Assembly (NCBI RefSeq): GCF_036320965.1
Contig: NC_092232.1
Location: forward strand, 55,141,982-55,205,981
DNA length: 64,000 bases
Reading direction: 5' to 3'
From: Panulirus ornatus
Taxonomy: Eukaryota; Arthropoda; Malacostraca; Decapoda; Palinuridae
Shown here in pieces: positions 10,564 through 22,798 of this stretch (its first letter is position 1; each line of letters begins with the position of its first letter). The notes beneath the pieces are model-generated. The model was not told the DNA's origin. It searched no databases and saw only the letters and a list, made by a program, of their open reading frames with translations. Position numbers and translations under genes: made by a program.

Positions 10564-13500
10564 TAAAGATAAAACTATTTATTTTTCTTGTCATTTGGGC
10601 CGGTTATGAGTTATAGTGGGTTTTTTCATCATTCTTGGTACGTTTTCACTCGCAGTATGAAATGTGTTTGTTTCTTTAGGAACATTGTACGTCATCTCTT
10701 AGTATCAATATGAAAGAGATGTTGTTATCCAGTAATGTCTAAATGTGTGTTTTATTTTCTCAGTTTGTTGGTGTATGACCTGATCAAGAGTACGTCTGGT
10801 ATCTACCTCCAGTTTGGTGATATCATGATCGCTATTTAGCCGGATTCTTGCCAACATCACCAGCTGTATTGTGAGCCTGGTCGATGGTAATTTAGCCTCT
10901 GGTCCGTTTATTAATCAACTGGTTCAGAAAAGTGTCTTCAGGCACGTTGATTAACCAGTTTCCCCTCTTGATCACTTGTTCATGTATTCCGGTTTACATT
11001 TGGATTGTGAAGGTCATCTACCGTGATAATGTGGTTCACAAGAGATTTTATTTTGTCATCGTCTTCCTTACGCTTGAGAGGTGTGTCCATGGCGCCAAAA
11101 CGCTGTTAATTCCTAACTGTTGTCTCCCGTGCCAGAGTAAAGATAATCATGAATATTGTTTACCACATGAATCAAGACCACCACATCCTGCCTGGCGCTT
11201 ACCATCATATGTAAACAGTGTGTAGCCAAGTCATGTCAGTTCTGCGAGTGAGCGATTATATTCCCCGTGTTCTTCCATGTTTCTGAGGCCGCAGTAAAGG
11301 TTAGTTTCCCTGTGATAACATATGGTATCAGCTCAGTTCGTTTTGAAATATTCCAGGTATTTGTGTCCATGAAGCTGATGTTGCTTTGCGATGTATGAGA
11401 GGCTTGGGAGTCAGTTGCCAGGACCCAGTACACAAGATTATTGTTACTGATCTGTGCTTGAATCTCTGCTGGTTTGTGTGTGTGTTGAACAGTGGGTATG
11501 GGAAGCCCCTCGCTACCCACACTTGCTCCGTGACCTCGATTTGACCTATCCTGCTATGTTCCCTACCTGCTTTTACCAGGAAAGTGACCTCAGGCCGCCC
11601 CATTCTGCTTTCTCCCAACATGCGCAAACAGATTTCCCACCATATTCCCTCACTGCCATGTTTCCTGTACATTACCTGTGATGTCATCCATAGTAATTGG
11701 GAAGTGACTACCAACTGCCCTAGTCTGCCATGTTCCCAGCCTTCCTCGTTCGTGATTGCACTTGGTCAGTAACTTTTGTTTTCTCTATCCTGTCATATTC
11801 CATGTCTTCCAGTCCTTGTGTTGGATCTTCCATAGTCTGGGTATCCACATAGTTTACTTCTATCGCACAAAAAGCCTAACACCACCGGCTAACGTTACCA
11901 AGGCGGACTCTCCCAACTCCAATCAGATGGAGGCCATCCATGTCACGAATGATCAGCCTCAACGCTGCTGATCATTATCCCAGCATTCTACTGAGGCTGC
12001 CAGAATGTACATAATATCTGGGCAGCAATCCCGATGTAACTTACTCCCCACGACTGCCTCTGACCTTGCAAATGGAAGCCTTAAATTTCGCTATAATTTC
12101 CTATGTTCTGCTGTTGGCTACATCTCGCTTGGATAACGAACATCGTATCCTCAGAAGAGTTTGAGACAATGTCATCAAGCTTCCTTAGAAAATTCATTGT
12201 CTCGAACCCAGATGAGGTAAGGAGGGAAACACTGCAAGGTACAGACAGGGAAGCTGACATCAAATTCAATGGTCGGAGGTGCACCATAACCTCCCAGTGT
12301 TCCACTGGATAATGTGTGCTCCAAATCCCTCGTTATGTGTGCCTCTGTTTATGCAGTTATATGAACGGCTACATCTCAGAACTGCTGCTTCATTGGCACT
12401 AGACTGTGAGATGTTTGAAAAAATAGAAGTCCTCATTAATAGTACATTAACATGAGACTGTGCACGACCGGCAGTTTCACGTTGCCTTGCAGAATGGAGG
12501 TGACGATAGCGGCCCAAGTATGACCACGTCTCTTGCTTGGTCGCAGTCCAGTCTTCTTGGTCGCTCTGACAGTTGCTGTAGATTCATCTCAGGAGGTGGT
12601 CTTAATTCACCTCCTACACCCAGTGAACCACAGGCAGCTTGAATCATTAGGGCAAAAACTTGTGGATAGTAAGACACTGTACTTTCAAATGACCCAAGCA
12701 ACCACACCAACCAGTCTACCTTGACGCTGGTTCACTGCAGCTCACCAACCTCGCCATAACTAATGCACCTGTTGGGACGGGACAAGGACGCACCCTCTGT
12801 TAGACGTGGAGTACTACCACGACCTGCAGCCGTAGCTGGTAGAGCGGGCCTCCCTGAGGTCTTGTCACAGATAAGGAGAAAGCTGTTCTCATAGCGGCGG
12901 GTACTCCTTACCTCGAGTGCTCCTTACCTCGAGTGGGACTTCTGAGCGACCCCACGACAAACCGATACTTGAAGGACCGTGTCACCAGTACGGTGCAGTG
13001 GGGTTGGTGCAGAGGTACCACGTGCCACCCGCGTCCCCCACTGTACCTGGATGTACCTCGCAGTTTACCTTCTGTACAGGAGAACTTTCCAAAATGGTTC
13101 TAAAGAATATTATGCTAGGGTAACTTCATGAGCAAGTTCAAACACTCAAATGAAACTGATGATTGAATGAAACAATGTTTGGATTTCACGGGGCTGAGGT
13201 CAGGTGAGAATCGGGTCACAGTTTGAGAGATCCGTCTTACAATCATGGCCCCACTTAGTGAACCCCGGTAGCGTCTTCTGTCAGACTGGGAGCCAGAAGC
13301 ATGGGCAAGAAGAACATCATTCGGAGATGAATGTCGAAGTCTATGTCAGTTTGAGGCCATAGATGAACGACAAAATGAACCCTTCGGTCAGCCCAACCAC
13401 GGTGCGTTTCTTGACGCCTCGAGCTCCTGGAGTATTCCTTACGCCCAGGTTCAAGATGGTTTCAAGATTCCTCGTGGAAAGTTGTCTGGATACATCACGA

Positions 13501-16500
13501 GGGAGACAGCAGACAAAACCAGAGTCTCTAACAGAGCTGCTGTGGATCCCACCATCCTGTTTTATCATTGTCTTTCTATTGTCGCTAAATCCTTAACTTG
13601 AAGGACTTTAACTGGTGTAGTTACTCTCAACAAAAAAGGAACAACAACTAGGATCTGTATTCTCACATCCTGGATGACGTTCATCAGTGCGTTAACTTAA
13701 GAAAATAAATCAATCGTGTATCACTGTCCTTAACCTCCTATATACCATCCGCTGCTCACCCATTGTGCAAATGACGCGCAAGACACCAACATATCTCCTC
13801 CGAATTCACCATAAGTCACCGCTCATTATGTGCCCGAGATTATGATATAAGAGGGGATATTTCAGACTGATCTGGCCACACCCCAACAGCTCCCGCTGTC
13901 TCACCAATGGTAAACATGATCAATGAACCTTAACGGATAGTTTCCCAGGATGTGAGGTGATCCTCGCCGATCCACAACCTACACTGAAGATCACTGAAAG
14001 TGATTGGTTTCCAACGGTCCAGCAGACGTGAGGTGCTGTTGTCATGTGATATGACGACATGTGACATGACACCTCCTGACCTCCTAGTCTAGCGAACTTT
14101 GAAGACATTGTTAAGGATTCTATGGTGATCGAGTTCTTGTAAGTTTGCGTTTTCTTTAGCGTTCTATTTACGAGTCAGGAAGTCCTCATGAGGTCCCAAA
14201 TAAGACTGTTGTCTGTAGCCCACCTTTGTCCAGGACGACGTTCAAAGGATCTAAGTAGTTGGGATGTTCTCTCTTCCTGTGCGTGTCAGTATGTAGCATC
14301 AGGTGAACGGGATGAAGGGTCAGGTTCACATTCCCCGAATTAACAACAAAAAAACAGTGAGAGAATGCGAGTATCTGTACCATCCGTCTTGCTGATCGGT
14401 GTTCATCAACCCTGAAGCTTGATAACGGTGATGAGAATCAGTCATTCTTATCTCTTATCCTCATAGAATCAGAGTGAGAACCTTTCGTTACTCAGTGAAG
14501 AGGATGTTTGGGTAATGCCAGCCTAGGGCAAGCCTCCAACTATAGCATCGATCAGGCCAGTCAATGTACGTTCTTGTAATTCCTGAAAATAAAAATATAG
14601 TAGACAGTGGAAACACACTGTTTGTCCCTCGCTATACAAGTGTGTAGTATATACACGCCACCATCACCACGTCATATTATTTTTTGAATTATAACATTCG
14701 TCCACAGACCTGAACCAGCCGATAAACAGACAAGGTGGCGCAGCTCACCAGATTTAATGTTGGTGTAGAGGCCATAATAACAAATGTCAAGTGTTCGGTG
14801 AGCCAGCCAACCCTGCAGATTTAGCCAGCAAATTCTTCTTTCGTTTCCCGTATTCTTTTTTTTCTGAGAGATGAATGCATCTGCAGTATCATCAACTACG
14901 ATAAGAGATAGTGGCGTAGCGGCCCCACATAACTCGTATACACATCTGATTACGAGACCCAGGGAGGACCGTGCAAGACCTGAAAAAAGAAGAATCGGAC
15001 TAAAACACGTTGAACCGTTTGATTCAATCCAGAACTGTAGGCCGCAGCATGCGTTGCAAACCCCACCACCACCACCACCAACCACCCTCTATATACGTAC
15101 ATCATACTGATGACCAGGTGGCGTGAGCGGAGGGTGGTCCCTCCAGGCACGAAGAGTGTGGGGCGGAACATAACCAAGTCCAGAGACGCTCCACGACTCA
15201 TCCAAAACTGGAGCGGGATACTAAGCCCTCCTCCTCCACCAGCCGCCGTCCTGGCCTCGTCAGCCTCATCATAACCTCCTCAACGAAGATATTCCAGGTA
15301 CGACCCCACGTGAGACGCAGCCGTGTGACCAGGAGGTTGATGGATAGTCGAGGTTCAGGTGTGCTTGCCCACCGCCGCCATGGTAATGGATAAGCTACTG
15401 AACGTTCTTAGGTACGAGCTGAATCTCCTGAAGGAGGGATTAACGCCGGTCATCACCCTTTGTGACCCCTGTAATCCTTTCGCGCTACCGTTCAAAGGAT
15501 GAGCATGGGAGCACAATAAATCTACCGAGGACACCGGCACAGAGTTAGATGATCAGCTGCCGGAGGATCACAGCTCCCTGGATGGTGAACTATTTTAAAA
15601 GTAATCTCAGAAGCCCTTTCATCATGGGGCTTCTGCAGCTTCGAGGCTGTGTTTTCTGAAGTCCTTTATGTAGATCCTCCGTGGAAATACTTGATAATGA
15701 TATGTGACCTGAAAGTTGTGAGGTCCCGCGAACATTACTCGTTGCATGTACGCATCTGGTTTTCTTAACGGGATCTTTTCTTAAATTACATGAGTTTCCT
15801 GTGTTTCATAGCTTATAATGTTCCACGAAATACATTCCTATGGTTAATACATAACATGAGGCTGATGACACAGTGCATTATACACCACGACTGGACGGAC
15901 GGGGAGGAGGGAGGTCGTCAGATACCTTGACTGGGAGACCCTCAGATCCCACGACCCTCACGTCGCCCCGTGGTGTGTGCCAACCGACTTCCCGCTCACT
16001 GCTCCACCCCGGCCGATCATCAAGTCCCAGATTTAATATCTGTGGAGAAAAATCTTAACATCTTCCCCGCCCCAACCATCTCCTCCTCCCAGGGTCCTTC
16101 TGTGTGGGCGGTGGTGGAGACCCCGGGACGTCACGCCCGCTGCCCAAGGAAGGCCAAGTGATGTACCTGAACAGAGGGAAGGAGATGATGTTATATTACA
16201 ATGAAAGAGAATGAATGCAAGAAGGCGACATACGGTGTGAATTCTGTTGAGCTACGAAAGATAAACTGAGGAAAATAGACATGTGTTAAGTGTCTGATGA
16301 CCTACAGCCAAGTACTCAGTACACAGACACAGCCAAGTACTCAGTACACAGAGTACACAGTCAAGCACTCAGGACCAGTTATGGGTAGTCTTGTAAGATT
16401 GTGTAGCTAGTAAGGAACAAAGTCTCATATTGTAAGAATAATGTAAGGAATTAGTACGTAAAATCATCCGTTGGATGTATTATGAGTATAGCTGTAGGTT

Positions 16501-17200
16501 ACTTATAGAGATTAACTTGTTGAACTCATAAGGGACATGTCCTCGTCAATAGCAACTCCCATGTAGGATTAAGCCAAGTGCAATAGTTTACTATTTACGG
16601 TGCTCAAATAAGAACATACAGTGAGACATTTTCAAATATACTCACTGTATATCAAGATAACCCCACCCACTGTGTATCATAATTACGTCTCGGGCCACAG
16701 GTCTGTCCAGCTTGTGTCATCCACTAATCCACTGCATCTTACCAAGTGGTAGGACGATGCTACACTGTGACAACAAATGTGATGCGAGATATAGTATATA
16801 CATGGCACGGGACAGGCAACAGGAGACCTGATGGTTCATGACTAGGTTTTAGGCCGAGAACAACAGTAGTAAAAACGGGACGGTAAAGCAGAGGTATGAG
16901 GAAGTATATAGAAGCCATGAGGTTGACCATAGAGCAGGTGTATGTATACATAGTATGGCTTGCAAAGCTCGGTGGTATGAGGCAGGAGAGCTGCATCAAG
17001 TGTAAAGACGGCCCCTTACATACCCCCATTGCCACCGGGCCTTACTGACGCAGGCAGCTGTTTTACTTCAGTCGTCGAGACGTACTGATGGTTTCCCAGT
17101 ACAGAAAGGAACATGTCCCAGGTCCCAACACCTTGTACTTTATCATGATACAACTGGTAGCATTGCTTTCCTCGACCGTGTCCTCTCCCCTCGGTATATT

Positions 17201-17395
17201 TTGTGTATTTCATTAACTTTTCTCGTTATCTTGTCGTGCCTTTCCTTCCTGCTGGCGCCGGCGGCCGTGTACAGCAGGGGGGAGGAGCACCTGAGTGTGA
17301 GTGACCCGGGGAGGGACCATCGGGCCCCGCCTACCCTAAAGGTCAGGCGGGAGACCTCGACCAGTTTTTCTCCCATGGTGAGGCGGCCGCTATGA
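17201..17395 (+). CDS. Weak candidate exon with a hydrophobic, signal-peptide-like stretch
   Basis: The frame reads LTFLVILSCLSFLLAPAAVY and then a charged tail rich in Arg, Glu and Pro, ending in a stop at 17,393-17,395. The hydrophobic stretch followed by small residues looks like a secretion signal. There is no ATG: the frame opens at TTG. The hydrophobic stretch is also the kind of pyrimidine-rich DNA that precedes a 3' splice site (TGTACAG ends near 17,275). It could therefore be an internal exon, an intron end, or chance. No homologue is recognised. Confidence 0.15.
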   Translation: MCISLTFLVILSCLSFLLAPAAVYSRGEEHLSVSDPGRDHRAPPTLKVRRETSTSFSPMVRRPL

Positions 17396-17439
17396 CCAGC
17401 ACTGCCTCATGATGCCACCGGCCGCTCACCTGCCCCACT

Positions 17440-17690
17440 GACGCCACTACCTGCAACCCTCCCTAACACCCACCCTTCCCCTTTCTCTCTCGCACCACCA
17501 CTTGTGTCTCTCCCTAACTTCCTTCCCTCCCTCCAACACGACATCATTACCTGCACCCTTTCCTCCAACACCACCACTTGCACCCCTCCCTACCTACCTT
17601 CCCTCCAACGCCACTACCTGCATGCCTCTGTCACCCCCCCACACACACACACCTTCCTCCAGCACCACCACCTGATTAACACCAGTTCCC
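17440..17690. repeat. Decayed C-rich minisatellite-like tract
   Basis: Phrases such as CCTCCAACACCACCACTTGC and CACTACCTGCA recur irregularly every 40-60 bp. Related phrases reappear near 18,840-18,910. Confidence 0.45.
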
Positions 17691-18313
17691 TCGCTTTGAC
17701 GTAAACTGAATAAAAATAAGACTCGCAGATCTGAAATTATCTTTAGAAAAAAAGCGCTGACTCTGTGCATATCCAGTAAAACTCAAATCAAAGATTTCGA
17801 CATAACGACAACTTCTTGGCTTTGGATAAAGATATATTGACCAGAAATAACGATGTGAAGTCGAAGTGAACGAGATGTGATACAAACGCTGGCAAATGTT
17901 TTAGCAACAGAGTTATGGACCGCTGGAATGAACCACCACCAGATTTCCGGGCGAAGACTCGATATGTTTCATTCCTAGCGAGACAAATTATTACATCAAC
18001 TGTTCATTAACTTCAAGAATGATAATACTTATTGAACAAGTATTTCCTTCCATCCGTAAGAAGAAATCATCGTGATTGCTCAATTTGTATTATTATCAAT
18101 TTTCTTCTTTCATCTTCTTTCCAACAATCAACAGCTTAACCCTGGTTCAGTGGATATGTGTATGACCCGACCCGGAAGGGTCAGGCTAAACGCATTTTCA
18201 CTCAATCGGGGCCTTTGAGGGTTTAGGTTACAGACCAGTGGTATCAATGGTGTAGTCAAGATGAGGACATAGTGAAGATCCTTTCCTTGGGGTGTAATTA
18301 ATGTAATCTTGGT

Positions 18314-18314
<1 letters not shown>

Positions 18315-18394
<80 letters not shown>
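18315..18394. repeat. (CT)n microsatellite
   Basis: Forty CT units. Frames across it give only Leu-Ser or Arg-Glu dipeptides. Confidence 0.97.
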
Positions 18395-18397
<3 letters not shown>

Positions 18398-18984
18398 GAG
18401 TATGATGGTGAGTGATATTGCGGAGGAAGACATACTGTATTTCCTCACGAATGCTGGATTTTCTGGTTCAACTTGCGTTTCCATTTGGTGATTAAAGAAT
18501 AAAACACATCCTCCCCTAAGCATCCAGATGATGGATGAGAAAATAGACATGAATATTTTTCCATTTTCCTTTCCCTTATAGAATTTCAGTGGCAGTATAC
18601 TCTCTGTCCTACATGATGTTGTCAAACCACCTCCAGCACACCTGCTTGTTCCCCCTTCCCTCCCTGCCGGCTATGTTGGAGGGAGTAGTAGATGGGGAGG
18701 AATCTATTCCTTTAGCACACCTTATCCGTCCAGACGGTTTGTTAGTTTAGGTTACAATTATAGACCTCCAGCAGATAACTTCGTTATGGTTCATCAAATC
18801 ATCTGTTGTTGTCTGTCCTTCCCGAGTACGTGCACGCCTCATGTCTTGCCCTCCAACACCACCCCTGTTGGCCTGTCGTCCTCCTTCCCTCCAACACCAC
18901 GACACTCACGACCGGCCCCTAGTTTTAGGCAGACGTGGACTTAACTGCCTTTTACCCTCAACCGCCCTCGAGCTCGGAAACAAG

Positions 18985-19743
18985 CATACACATTCGTTCA
19001 CACTCAGTCTCTAGCTGTCATGTATAATGCACCGAAACCACAGCTCCCTTTCCACATCCAAGCCCCACAAAACTTTCCATGGTTTACCCCAGACGCTTCA
19101 CATGCCCTGGTTCAGTCCATTGACAGCACGTCGACCCCGGTATACCACATCGTTCCAATTCACTCTATTCCTTGCACGCTTTTCACCCTCCTACATGATC
19201 AGGCTCCGATCACTCAAAATCTTTTTCACTCCATCCTTCCACCTCCAATTTGGTCTCCCACTTCTCCTCGTTCCCTCCACCTCTGACACATATATCCTCT
19301 TTGTCAATCTTTCCTCACTCATTCTCTCCATGTGACCAAACCATTTCAATACATCCTCTTCTGCTCTCTCAACCACACACTTTTTATTACCACACATCTC
19401 TCTTACCCTTTCATTGCTTACTCGATCAAACCACCTCACACCACACATTTGTCCTCAAACATCTCATTTCCAGCACATCCACCCTCCTCCGCACAACCCT
19501 ATCTATAGCCCACGCCTCGCAACCATATAACATTGTTGGAACCACTATTCCTTCAAACATACCCATTTTTGCTTTCCCAGATAACGTTCTCGCCTTCCAC
19601 ACATTTTTCAACGCTCCCAGAACTTTTGCTCTCTCCCCCACCCTGTGACTCACTTCCGCTTCCATGGTTCCATCCGCTGCCAAATCCACTCCCAGATATC
19701 TAAAACACTTCACTTCCTCTAGTTTTTCCTCATTCAAACTTAT
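18985..19743 (-). mobile_element. LINE-A, 5'-truncated copy
   Basis: The minus strand encodes the C-terminal half of the LINE-A protein: LEEVKCFRYLGVDLAADGT, VVPTMLYGCEAWAIDRVV, VERAEEDVLKWFGHMERMSE and RPNWRWKDGVKKIL, with frameshifts. Part of the 3' UTR follows down to about 18,985. The 5' truncation is near 19,743 at a short TATATATA. Confidence 0.9.
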
Positions 19744-20056
19744 ATATATGCGTTTGCCAGTATGTCGGTGATCACAAACGAAGCTGGGACGTGGCTGGCG
19801 CTGGTGAGGGGCAGCACGTGCTGCAGAGGCGAATATCGAAGTCACCCTACTCCTACAGGAGGTCTTCCCTCCTCCTCAGGTGGCTCGTAAGCGATCAGCA
19901 AGGGTTGCCAGTGGGTAAGCATGGAAGTGAAGGGTTTTTTCCTCCCCTGGTATCCACGACTCCCGCCTCCACGAGGAGCGCTAAAAAAGGTGCAAAGACC
20001 AAGGGCGAGCGGTATGTGAGGGAGGGAGGAGATTTGGTGGCTATTGTGGCACCGTC
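19744..20056. other. No gene recognised
   Basis: Non-repetitive; nothing identified. Confidence 0.4.
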
Positions 20057-20250
20057 ATGGAGACTACTGCTATGACCCACCCAGGGAGACTACCGCTATA
20101 ACCCACCCAGGGAGACTACCGCTATGACCCACCCAGGGAGACTACCGCTATGACCCACCCAGGGAGACTGCCGCTATGACCCACCCAGGGAGACTATCGC
20201 TATGACGCGCCCAGGGAGACTACCGCGATAACCCAACCAGAGAGAGTACC
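20057..20250. repeat. 26-bp tandem repeat, about 7 copies
   Basis: The unit AGGGAGACTACCGCTATGAC plus CCACCC is repeated with few changes. More decayed phrases (CAGGGAGAGTA...ACTACCACCC) continue to about 20,510. A related decayed patch lies at 23,126-23,280. Confidence 0.9.
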
Positions 20251-20510
20251 ACTATCACCCTCAGAGAAAATAACGCTACCACACGTCAAGGGAGAGTACC
20301 AATACTACCAGGGAGATCATGGCTGCCGCCTCTACTGTCCGCCGCTAACCACCCAGGGAGAGTATGACTACCATCCCCATAGTAACACTACCACACGTCA
20401 AGAGAGAATAACAGTACCTCCCTCCCAGGGAGAAAATTACCACTCTAACTCTTCACTACAACCAATCCAGGGAGAGTGTCACTACCACCCGCTCAGGGAG
20501 AGGATTGTTT

Positions 20511-22554
20511 CTTAGCCCTACTGAGGGCGACATTAAAGCAGTTGCGGAAGTAGATGTGTGACATCCTGACTCAAGCAACGGCAGCACCAACAGAGCTCGG
20601 AGCAGCAATCCTGGTTAGAGTGAGGAACAAGTAGGCTGGACCAAGCAGCACGGCCACAGAAACTTCTAACTGCTGTAAGACATGAGTTACTGGTTCAGCT
20701 TGAGGGAGCGGGTACAGTGGCTGGATCAGCAGGGTGGGCAAGGGGGTAGTTGGACCAGAATGAGCATCGACTGTATCACGTGGATAGTAAGATACAGTAG
20801 TTGCAGCAGCACGTGTTTGCAGGGCCCAGTCGTTGGGCTCAGTGACGCAGATCTTGGGACGATGAGGATCTTGGGCACGAACAGAAGGCCCGTTGGAGTT
20901 ATCAAGAACTGCCCACACCAGGAGACACAAGAAGGACTCTGTACTCTGGAAGCTGCAGGAGTTCAACGGAGGGACCTCGAGAGAGACGGATTTGGTCCAG
21001 TTCGAGCTGCCGGGAGAGCCGAAGGACTGCGTTCGAAGAGCTCATCGCTGGAAATCCTGGGGTCAACTTTCCAATGGGAAGCACCACTACTTATAAGATT
21101 TTGGTACGTGTACTGCGCCTTCCTACTTTAAAGAGAAGGTCACGGCCTCAAAGATCTGATTCAGACTTAGATGGAGAGGTTAAGGCCTACAGAGAATTGC
21201 ACAGGGTGGCATGTACAGGGTAGGTATCACTCCTGGCGTCTTGTTCGGTTTTCATTGGTCAAGTAATTCATTTGTGTCTGATGATTACAGACGGCCCACA
21301 GCCCATTATAGAGAATGCTGCTCATGTAACACATAACTTGCCTCATGCTCATCTTATTTCTATAAGTATTTACGCTCAAGTTCGTTAAGAGAGCCTATAA
21401 TGTCTTGCCCTGGCCATAGCTTATATGATCCGGTAAGTAAAGTGATAACGGTGAGGATGACAGGAACGTCCACGCTGGCTCGGCTTTATATCCTTAACAA
21501 ACTAAACTGACTCGTCTTGATGCTTTACTTCCTGATATGTTGCACAGTCATTCGCCGTAGCTCCAGTACCTAAGCTATCTACCTTCTGTGATTTTTATCG
21601 CTATAGATAAATGTACTTACCATGGATCCTTGGCTAAGATAACTGAATTTCGATGGCATCGTAAAGTGAAGTCTCTGATATTTCCCCGTTCACACAAGAT
21701 AAATGTAAACTCATTGTCAAAGGATAAAAAAAAAATCTTTATGATTACATTTCGTTGTACATGTATCTACCGCAAAATCTATACATTATTATGTCATTTC
21801 TGCTGTTAGGTGCACCTACCACTACCATGCAGCTGACTGTACAATGGTCATGCAACTCTGATAGTCGTGTCATGTTTACCCACACCTCCTGAGCCTTCTT
21901 CTCTCAAACTGTCGGGAGGTTATTCTCCCACCTCCCATTCCCGACGTATGATGGTTGATGTCACACTCCTACGCTAGGTCAGCTCAGGTCCTCAGTCTTC
22001 GGTTCGGGACTGGGGTCAGCTCCTCGCCAAATTCCTCGTGTGGATGAGAACTAACCTCACAGTATTGGGAGCAGGCACGGCTATGGTGCAGGAAGGTACC
22101 ATTAGGATTCCCTGGACGAATACATAATGTTTGCCAGCCTGCCAGCCGTACGTCGGTTATAAGTTTTCCCGAACCGACTTAGTGGCCACATCCATCCCTA
22201 GGAGGACGTTATAACCGTCCCGCTCGGAACGCGACCTATTGTGTGTCGTCCAGATCTCCAGCACTTGCTATACCCTCGCTGCTACAGACGAGAATGGTTT
22301 CTTATAATAATCACGGTCCTCCAATCACCAGTGTTTCAAACAAGTTGCTGAAGTCTTCCTATGTCAGCACATGGCAGTGGACACTTCTGGTGTATCATTT
22401 CGTGGTCAGTAGGTGTCAAGGTATTACTTCGGTTTCTGCTCCCGAGAGCTGGCTGCTTTGTGCACCCCCTCCATTAGCATGACCACGAAGTACTCACCAA
22501 GCTGCTGCGCCACTTGGCTACTGTGTGGCCGTCAGCAACTCAAGGGAGGGCGGT
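20511..22554. other. No gene recognised
   Basis: Long open frames overlap on both strands at 20,571-21,131 (131 codons minus, 149 plus). Neither has a recognisable domain, and both being open makes composition the likely cause. Nothing else is identified. Confidence 0.4.
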
Positions 22555-22798
22555 TTTGATAACTGTTTCTTTCTGTACATTTCAAAGCTTTGGAACTCTC
22601 TACACTCTCATGTCTTTCCGAACAACTATAACATAACACAATTTAAATCACAGGTTTTTAACTTCCTCCAAAATTCGTAAATACTTTCCTTTGGCTCTTC
22701 TTTTTTCCTTTCATCAACCTCTCTCTATTTCAGTTAAGGCCAGGCATTGATGTGGACTTTAGTCCGTGCCTGAAACCTCCGTGAAAAAAAAAAAAAAA
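22555..22798 (+). mobile_element. LINE 3' end with poly(A) (jockey/CR1-type)
   Basis: A single frame reads KLWNSLHSHVFPNNYNIT and FKSQVFNFLQNS before a stop at 22,678-22,680. It matches the usual C-terminal block of this LINE type (LWNSLP...F...FK..). About 100 bp of 3' UTR and 15 A residues follow (22,784-22,798). The copy is strongly 5'-truncated. Confidence 0.8.

Larger units (their letters stand above)
10562..18314. other. No gene confidently recognised
   Basis: About 7.7 kb of non-repetitive DNA. It contains a short duplicated motif around 16,315-16,375 (AAGTACTCAGTACACAG), a (CCA)n run near 15,062-15,085, and a C-rich decayed repeat at 17,440-17,690. No open frame has an identifiable domain. 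A hydrophobic plus-strand frame near 17,201 is listed separately as a weak candidate. Confidence 0.45.

Noticed and set aside
12815..12860. tRNA-like D arm (TAGCTGGTAGAGCGG)
   Set aside because: No matching B box or acceptor stem within tRNA length.
18128..18625. Arg-Glu repeat protein
   Set aside because: Translation of the (CT)n array on the minus strand.
20571..21131. Possible gene with 131 (minus) and 149 (plus) codon frames
   Set aside because: Both strands are open over the same DNA. There is no recognisable domain, and no splice context supports either.
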